Shown here: one piece after another, positions 17,640 through 22,422 of the stretch
How the letters are laid out: each line of letters opens with the position of its first letter
Numbering within the stretch: the first letter of the stretch is position 1
NCBI GenBank assembly: GCA_003427395.1
Contig: BFEA01000139.1
Coordinates: forward strand, 123,942 to 146,363
DNA from: Chara braunii
Taxonomy: Eukaryota > Streptophyta > Charophyceae > Charales > Characeae
DNA length: 22,422 nucleotides
Direction: 5' to 3'
Position numbers and translations under genes: made by a program
The notes under the pieces: model-generated
Told to the model about the DNA's origin: nothing
Databases searched by the model: none
Seen by the model: only the letters and a program-made list of their open reading frames with translations

Positions 17640-17705
17640 TATCTGGATTCGAACTGAGGTCTGTAATTCAGCAGTTCATGGGTGTAACAACTGAGGTAGG
17701 TGAGT
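17640..17705 (-). other. tRNA-like Pol III promoter remnant (SINE head candidate)
   Basis: On the minus strand TACCTCAGTTGTTACAC (17698-17682) resembles an A box and AGTTCGAATCC (17655-17645) is nearly a perfect B box. Their spacing is close to that of a tRNA gene. The anticodon and T stems do not pair well, so this is not an intact tRNA gene. It may be the head of a minus-strand SINE running towards the A run at 17494-17479. Confidence 0.3.
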
Positions 17706-17773
17706 TGTTCCGTGAACTAGTCTACCTTTGTGCATTGACTGTATTATAAGCCGTCAAAATTTTTCTTCTGCAG

Positions 17774-18558
17774 GTCTCTCTGAGTTAACATTTGACCCCC
17801 GGCCAGAAATCCGGAAGGATGCGTTGGAGGTTCTTTTCGACACTCTGCGGTTCCATGGGCACTTATTCTCTCCTGCGCTGTGGGAGCGCGTGTTTGATTC
17901 AGTTTTATTCCCAATCTTTGACTACGTGCGGCGGGCAACGGAGCCTCAAAAGCCCCCAAAAGTCGACCAGGGAGCATTTGCAAGAGTGGAAGATGATGAA
18001 GGTATGGACATGGAGCCAACGGAACTGGAGATGGATGCCTGGCTCTATGAAACGTGCACTTTGGCTCTCCAGCTGGTTGTTGATCTGTTTGTGAAGTTCT
18101 ATCCCGTCGTCTCGCCACTTTTAGGGCGCATCCTGGGCCTGTTGACAGGCTTCATTAAACGGCCCCATCAGAGTCTTGCAGCAATCGGGGTTGCTGCATT
18201 TGTCAGGTTGATGAGCAATGCCGGTGAACTCTTCTCCGACGAGAAGTGGCATGAGGTCCTCCTAGTCCTACAAGATGCTGTGCATTCGACTCTACCAAAT
18301 GTTGCACGGATAGTTGGCAGGACTGGCGAGGATCACGAAGAAGCTGCCCCTGGTGAAAGCCATCCCAGCAGAACGTTGGAGAGTGCAGGAGAGGGGAGCC
18401 AAATTACAACAGCTGTGGCAACAGTCACAGGGGAGGGTGGAAGTAGCTCATCAGAGGATGGGGAATCTGTTACACAGGGTGAGATGGCAGGGCTGAGCTT
18501 GCAGCAAACAATTATTGATGTCAGATGCCGAACTGCGGTCCAGTTGCTCCTTGTGCAG
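17774..18558 (+). CDS. BIG: BIG-type ARF-GEF, exon H (HDS2/HDS3 region and acidic linker)
   Basis: GT at 17774 completes Gly852, then 261 codons give residues 853-1113. It opens LSELTFDPRPEIRKDALEVL, then HGHLFSPALWERVFDSVLFP and IFDYVRRA. An acidic insert (about 923-938) is followed by DAWLYETCTLALQLVVDLFV, the block ending FIKRPHQSLAAIGVAAFVRL, and MSNAGELFSDEKWHEV. Residues 1033-1090 form a Ser/Gly/Glu-rich, probably disordered linker. IIDVRCRTAVQLLLVQ then closes the exon at CAG/GTGAGG in phase 0. In the family the next residues begin the final C-terminal region, which I do not find in the window. Read-through of the donor would add 44 codons before a stop. Confidence 0.95.
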
Positions 18559-19248
18559 GTGAGGCGATTCTGCTCCTTTGCAATGGGGAAGAACTTCATT
18601 CATATTCTGAAACTGTCCTGTGCGATGAACAAGTGTGTCTATTCCGCTTCAGATCCCTTTCTGTATTGTCAAATTTGTCACTGTGCGTGAGAGGCGCAGT
18701 AAAGGGGGAGCTCAAAGAAGAACGATCACAAAAGGTGGTCTTATTGTGCTCTTCATGTTTGTCTCTCCCCCTACTAATGCTTATGGGACGTGGGCTGTAT
18801 ATGGTGGCGGCAGCTGCAGGGTGGCGACCGTACGATGTATGATCTGCGGCTGTCCTCTTGCGTCGAACTTTCCACAATGCCAAAATGTTGCCACATATGC
18901 GATTTGCCGCGATCGCGGCGAGCCGTGAGATGAAAGATTCTCAGACGTCCGATGTAAAATCTGATGCGCCGCCTGTCACGGCACAAAAATGTGACGTTGG
19001 ATGTGATTCTGATGTATGGTAGGATGTGTTGTCATGCTTTTGTTTTTCGCGTTGCATTGTTTTGTTTTGTTTTGTTGTTTTTGTTTTGATGATGTGGTTG
19101 GGCGCTCGAATCCTGCATTGTGCGTTGTCGTGATGCAGAATCGTGCAATTTTGAAGAGTTTGAATGTTTTGCAGTTTGCCAGAAAGGGTGGTAAAAAGAT
19201 AGAAGAAGAAAAAGTGACGGACGGGGGTGTGTCAGAAACGTGGAGGGC

Positions 19249-19333
19249 GCTTGGCTTCAGCAGTATGTCGCCAATCCTTGCACACCGCAAATGAGAGGAG
19301 CTACTTGCTCCTTCCAAAGATATAGCGGTCTAC
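19249..19333 (+). repeat. 80-90 bp direct repeat, copy 1
   Basis: GCGCTTGGCT, TATGTCGCCAATCCTTGCAC, GAGGAGCTACTTGC and AAGATATAGCGG occur in this order here and again at 19750-19839, about 500 bp further on. On the minus strand both copies include codons for CARIGDI. They may be remnants of one repeat family or of a coding duplication. Confidence 0.8.
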
Positions 19334-19749
19334 CGTCCCAATAATAGTAACTACAATGAGTGGATGAACCAGAATCAATATCCGGAGTTCCCTCTTTCTA
19401 CTAGCACAACAAAAAGTTCAACATAGCCATGGCTTCCCCCTTCTTCCTCCTCTCACATGCCAAGGCTATGGCTTGTTCAAAGGACAACACAAAGCAGCTA
19501 TGTCGCTGCTCATCAGGCCGCGAGGCCTGACTCTGCCTCAAGCTTCCTTGGTGCGGCACTACCCCAACTGGGGCCTTCCAGATGCAGTGCCTATCAAGGT
19601 GATGAAGATGGTGTCCACCACAGCAAGGTAGGTACGTCGCCACTCTCCTCCTTCGCCCCCCCTTCTTCCTCCTCTTCAGGCTGGGCTGCTTGCCATAGCC
19701 AGGCTGAGCGCCCAGCTGCTCTCCTCCTCCAGGAAGCCCTCCAAGTCCA

Positions 19750-19839
19750 GCGCTTGGCTGTAGCCCTATGTCGCCAATCCTTGCACACACCGCAAACGAG
19801 GAGGAGCTACTTGCGCCTTCTGAAGATATAGCGGCCTAC
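19750..19839 (+). repeat. 80-90 bp direct repeat, copy 2
   Basis: Second copy of 19249-19333 with small indels (CACACACCGCAAACGAGG here, CACACCGCAAATGAGAGG there). The 415 bp between the copies have a long minus-strand open stretch without known motifs. Confidence 0.8.
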
Positions 19840-20329
19840 TTGCCTCTTGGGCGGTGACTTCCTAGGCAACGTGACCTCCCAGCAACCGGTGCCTCCTCCC
19901 ACCACTACTTGAGTGGTACCAGCCTACCTGTTGCTCTTAGCGTCGCGGGCCTACCCCAACTAGAGTGTTTTTCCCGCTGCAACCCTCAAAGTTACGGCCA
20001 CGGGTAAGTACCGGCCCTGCGGGGCCTTTCAACCAACGAGTACCCTTGCGGGTCACACACACTCAGGCCGACAAGCACTCAGACAGGCACGTAGACCAGC
20101 AGGCACGCACACACACAGACTTGGAAACCACAGCAGAATGCGGGAATCTCAGCAAGGCATGCATTCCAGCGGCAAATCCCAGAAATCAAGTCTTCTCAGT
20201 GTCCGTTTTGGTGGGTCCGTGATGATAATTTGTGGGAATAAAAGTTTCAAAAACGGATTACATTAACTTGCTGTTTGTAGCAAATCATCATGTCTTCCTT
20301 TTTTACTCTTCTTCTTATTAACAATTTGC

Positions 20330-20426
20330 AGCATTTCTTGATTGGTGTGTGTCATCTTTGCTCAGGGGACATGCTAATCTTCATTAGCTGTAACGTTCCA
20401 ATTTTCACGCAGATGTCACGAAGGAC
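20330..20426 (-). pseudogene. U6 snRNA retropseudogene
   Basis: Read on the minus strand, 20426 to 20330 follows spliceosomal U6 snRNA. It has the 5' stem start GTCCTTCG..GACATC, AAAATTGGAACG, GAAGATTAGCATG, CCCCTGAGCAAAGATGACAC, and AATCAAGAAATG near the 3' end. The AGC triad is kept. The ACAGAGA box that contacts the 5' splice site is broken (ACAGCTAATGAAG), and no terminal T run follows. CATGTCTTCCTTT (20289-20301) and CATGCCTTCCTTT (20426-20438) flank the copy as a target-site-like duplication, with A-rich sequence at its 3' side. No TATA or upstream element is evident. I infer a LINE-mobilised, non-functional copy. Confidence 0.85.
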
Positions 20427-20743
20427 ATGCCTTCCTTTCCTGCTATCTACATATGACCATTGGCCTAGACTATCCTTTCCCCCACGCAGCCCATTCGTGT
20501 ATTTTAACTCTGTTCACCCCTAACTTCAACCCCACATATACCCTTTGCTCATGCATGCGGAGCCGCGGCACTGGTCGTACTTGTCTTGTTTAATTTTTAT
20601 CATTTGTTCCACAAAGTGCACTCTTTTAGTTCATAGATATGGGACAAATCGACAATACATAATAACAACTGTAACAACTGCAAAGCCTCGGTCTCTTATT
20701 AGGGTAAGTACTTATTAGGGTATAGTTACCATCCTGGCGCTGT

Positions 20744-20763
20744 AGGCAGGGAAGACTCGCATC

Positions 20764-20795
<32 letters not shown>

Positions 20796-20811
20796 GGGAA
20801 GACTCGCATCA
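20744..20811 (+). repeat. 21-bp direct repeats flanking a pure poly(A) run
   Basis: A 21-bp sequence beginning AGGCAGGGAAGACTCGCATC occurs at 20744-20764 and again at 20791-20811. Between them lie only A residues (about 27). This equals a target-site duplication around a poly(A) tail with no element body. Just upstream, CTTATTAGGGTA is also duplicated (20694 and 20711). Confidence 0.9.
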
Positions 20812-21440
20812 AGCTCAAGGGTATTTACTAGAAAGTCCGACAAGCATTGGTTGCAGCCAGACCACAGAGATTGCGGAGGATCTAGGGCCGGGGTGCTGGA
20901 TGCCGGCTAAGAGTTTGCAGTTTGCCAAGTTGATTTTGAAAGCCCAAAGTGTCCTGGGCTGTTTGCTGGCGAGTGGCCAGTCATTTGCAGATCACCCATG
21001 TGGTCTACGCCCTGTGGGGCAGAAATTTGTGGTGCAGCCAAATGATGATGGTCAGCCATTCGCACATCATCGATATGGTTCTTGTTGCAGGTGGATTATC
21101 AGCTTGGCATCCACACCCTTTGGTTTTCTTCTATTGTCTCACGGGCCTGATGCACCACTGATCGCTGGTGTAGTGGTACCGGATGGTCTTCATTGCATGC
21201 GCACTGGGTTAGAAAATGATCAACCCACAATCTGGACTGTTTATCCATGGATCTGTGGGTGGCACCGGCCAACTTTTTGAAGCGGCTAGGTGTTGGTGTT
21301 TGCTCCCCCGAATCACTCAACACACACGTGCCTACAAGCTGGCACACACAGGTGCATACACCAACATCATCATGTGCACATACACACAGACATGCACACT
21401 CGGATGCTTTGTTCATTATTTCCGTGCTGTCTTTGAATGT

Positions 21441-21459
21441 TGCCCTTGGACTGGGCAGA

Positions 21460-21492
<33 letters not shown>

Positions 21493-21632
21493 ACACACAC
21501 ACACTCACACACACAGAGAGAGAGAGAGAGAGAAGGAGAGAGAGAGAGAAAGAGAGCACATTTGTTCATAATCTTCATGCCCTCTTCTCAATTTTGCCCT
21601 TAGACTGGGCAGAGAGAGAGAGAGAGAGAGAG
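21441..21632 (+). repeat. CA/GA microsatellites with duplicated leader
   Basis: TGCCCTTGGACTGGGCAGA at 21441-21459 leads into a (CA)n(GA)n tract up to about 21556. TGCCCTTAGACTGGGCAGA at 21595-21613 leads into a second (GA)n tract up to 21632. The same unique leader therefore precedes two microsatellites. Confidence 0.9.
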
Positions 21633-21854
21633 TACAAGAGGGAGCATTCAAAACCATTACAGGAACTTCGAATTTAGTGCCTCAACTGCGAGCTTTCAGT
21701 TACTTACATCAACAGGTATAATCATAGCCTCACTTGGCAAGAATTTCGAAGAGAAACGACAAGCACACACAATTGAACGGATACACAGATATTACATCAT
21801 GCATCACAGCATGTGAATGCTTGTCATCTGAAGTCGGTGTCTTTCTGTGTTAAA

Positions 21855-22340
21855 TTCCGGGCCGCCCGGCGGCCCAGGCTCCGTCCGGCAGGGGTCCCGG
21901 GTGGCCCGGCCGGTTGGGTCCCCTGGTTTGACGCCGGGCGGGCCCAGCGCGTTTTTGCGCGGGGGGGTGGAGGGGGGAGTCCTTTTTCGGTGTTTTTTTT
22001 TCGCTCTTGGGAGCTTCCCCCCCCCCCGGCGCAAATTCTTCCGCCGACTGCACATTCGTTTGGGCGGTCTTCGAATTCGAACGTTGAATTCGTGCTGCCC
22101 GTCGAAGTGGTCTCGTCGCTGCCCGCCGAAGAATTTCCCGTCGCTGCCCACCTTTGCCGAGGTGCCCGTCGTCGATGCCCGTCGTCACTGCCCGCCGCCG
22201 CTGCCCGTCGTTGCTGCCCGTTTCCCAGCTCGTCGTCACTGCCCGCTGTCGGAAAGCTGCCCCGTCGTCGTCGATACGGTACCGTTGCGCGAAGTGCCAC
22301 GTGTCTCCTCCTCCTCCTCCTCCTCCTCCTCCTCCTCCCT
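21855..22340. repeat. GC-rich block with CTGCCCGTCGTC minisatellite and (CTC)n
   Basis: 21855-22030 is very GC-rich, with a GCGC-T5-GCGC type hairpin near 21948-21962 and G and C runs. From about 22096 to 22270, variants of CTGCCCGTCGTC recur at irregular 12-15 bp spacing. A (CTC)n tract runs from about 22304 to 22339. Three overlapping minus-strand frames stay open here because the block lacks stop-like triplets. Their products (Arg runs, GSDDG repeats, Pro runs) look like translated low-complexity DNA, not proteins. Confidence 0.7.
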
Positions 22341-22422
22341 TCGTCTTCTTCTCTCCTCCTTTCTCCTCCTCCTCCTACTCCTACTCCTATTTTCATTGGC
22401 TTTCTTCATCGGGCGAAGTGCG

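Larger units (their letters stand above)
15929..17773 (+). other. Intron 7 (1845 bp)
   Basis: Phase 1 intron. Positions 15929-16740 hold nothing I recognise. From 16752 to 17612 lies a repeat-rich block with a C run, a G run, inverted CpG-rich ends, a hammerhead-like motif and a 45-bp duplicated segment. A tRNA-like promoter remnant follows on the minus strand. The acceptor is TTTTTCTTCTGCAG. Confidence 0.85.
18559..22422 (+). other. Intron 8 (at least 3864 bp, runs off the window)
   Basis: No sequence resembling the expected BIG C-terminal exons is seen to the window end, so I treat this as intron. It contains a perfect 14-bp palindrome GCCGCGATCGCGGC (18906-18919), an 80-90 bp direct repeat (19249, 19750), a U6 pseudogene, a duplicated segment around poly(A), a CA/GA microsatellite with duplicated flank, and a GC-rich terminal block. 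Positions 18700-19240 and 19840-20280 show nothing I recognise. Confidence 0.75.

Noticed and set aside
20690-20725. TTAGGG-like telomeric repeat
   Set aside because: Only two TTAGGG units occur, within a 17-bp duplicated segment. No telomeric array is present.
21824-22396. 190-residue minus-strand open frame
   Set aside because: It is made of Arg runs, GSDDG-type repeats and Pro/Gly runs that mirror CTC and CTGCCCGTCGTC repeats. Two other minus frames are equally open, as expected of low-complexity GC-rich DNA.
18559-22422. Further BIG exons (final HDS and C-terminal region)
   Set aside because: No translated stretch resembles the expected continuation after VQLLLVQ in any plus-strand frame. 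Read-through of 18559-18690 is intron sequence ending in a stop.
1-22422. CRISPR array or bacterial-type operon
   Set aside because: No regularly spaced repeats with unique spacers. The gene has spliceosomal introns, and repeats are microsatellites and transposon remnants of a nuclear genome.

Overview
The window is an internal piece of one large plus-strand nuclear gene from a plant-lineage (streptophyte) eukaryote. Eight exons, each bounded by GT and AG and with fully compatible phases, join into one open frame of 1113 codons plus one leading base. The encoded protein is a plant-type BIG protein, a large Sec7-domain guanine-nucleotide exchange factor for ARF GTPases. The usual family order is DCB, HUS, Sec7, then HDS domains. 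The window starts in the late HUS region and stops in the HDS region. The N-terminal part lies upstream and the C-terminal part downstream of the window. As far as I recall the family, the sequence is closer to the BIG1-4 group than to the BIG5/MIN7 group.

Layout: exons lie at 180-555, 1130-1552, 4741-5033, 6902-7175, 7589-8118, 9528-9849, 15592-15928 and 17774-18558. Exons cover about 15% of the window. The rest is intron, from about 0.4 to 5.7 kb each, and the last intron runs at least 3.86 kb to the window end. The introns hold long AG, TG and CA microsatellites, local duplications, G-rich tracts and broken mobile elements. The organism is not identified. Clear plant-type exons, divergence from angiosperm proteins and repeat-swollen introns fit a large-genome streptophyte such as a charophyte alga, fern or gymnosperm; a Chara-like alga is my guess only.

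The most interesting non-coding items are these. (1) A hammerhead-ribozyme-like core at 17127-17163 with one inactivating-type change, inside a candidate inverted-repeat element. (2) A minus-strand U6 snRNA retropseudogene at 20330-20426 flanked by a 13-bp target-site-like duplication. (3) A broken minus-strand gag with a zinc knuckle, lying between two direct copies of a TG...CA repeat 4.2 kb apart, possibly a gag-only LTR element. (4) A pure poly(A) run between two 21-bp direct repeats. (5) A 3' splice site whose pyrimidine tract is replaced by a TG repeat. No second protein-coding gene, rRNA gene, intact tRNA gene or CRISPR array was supported.
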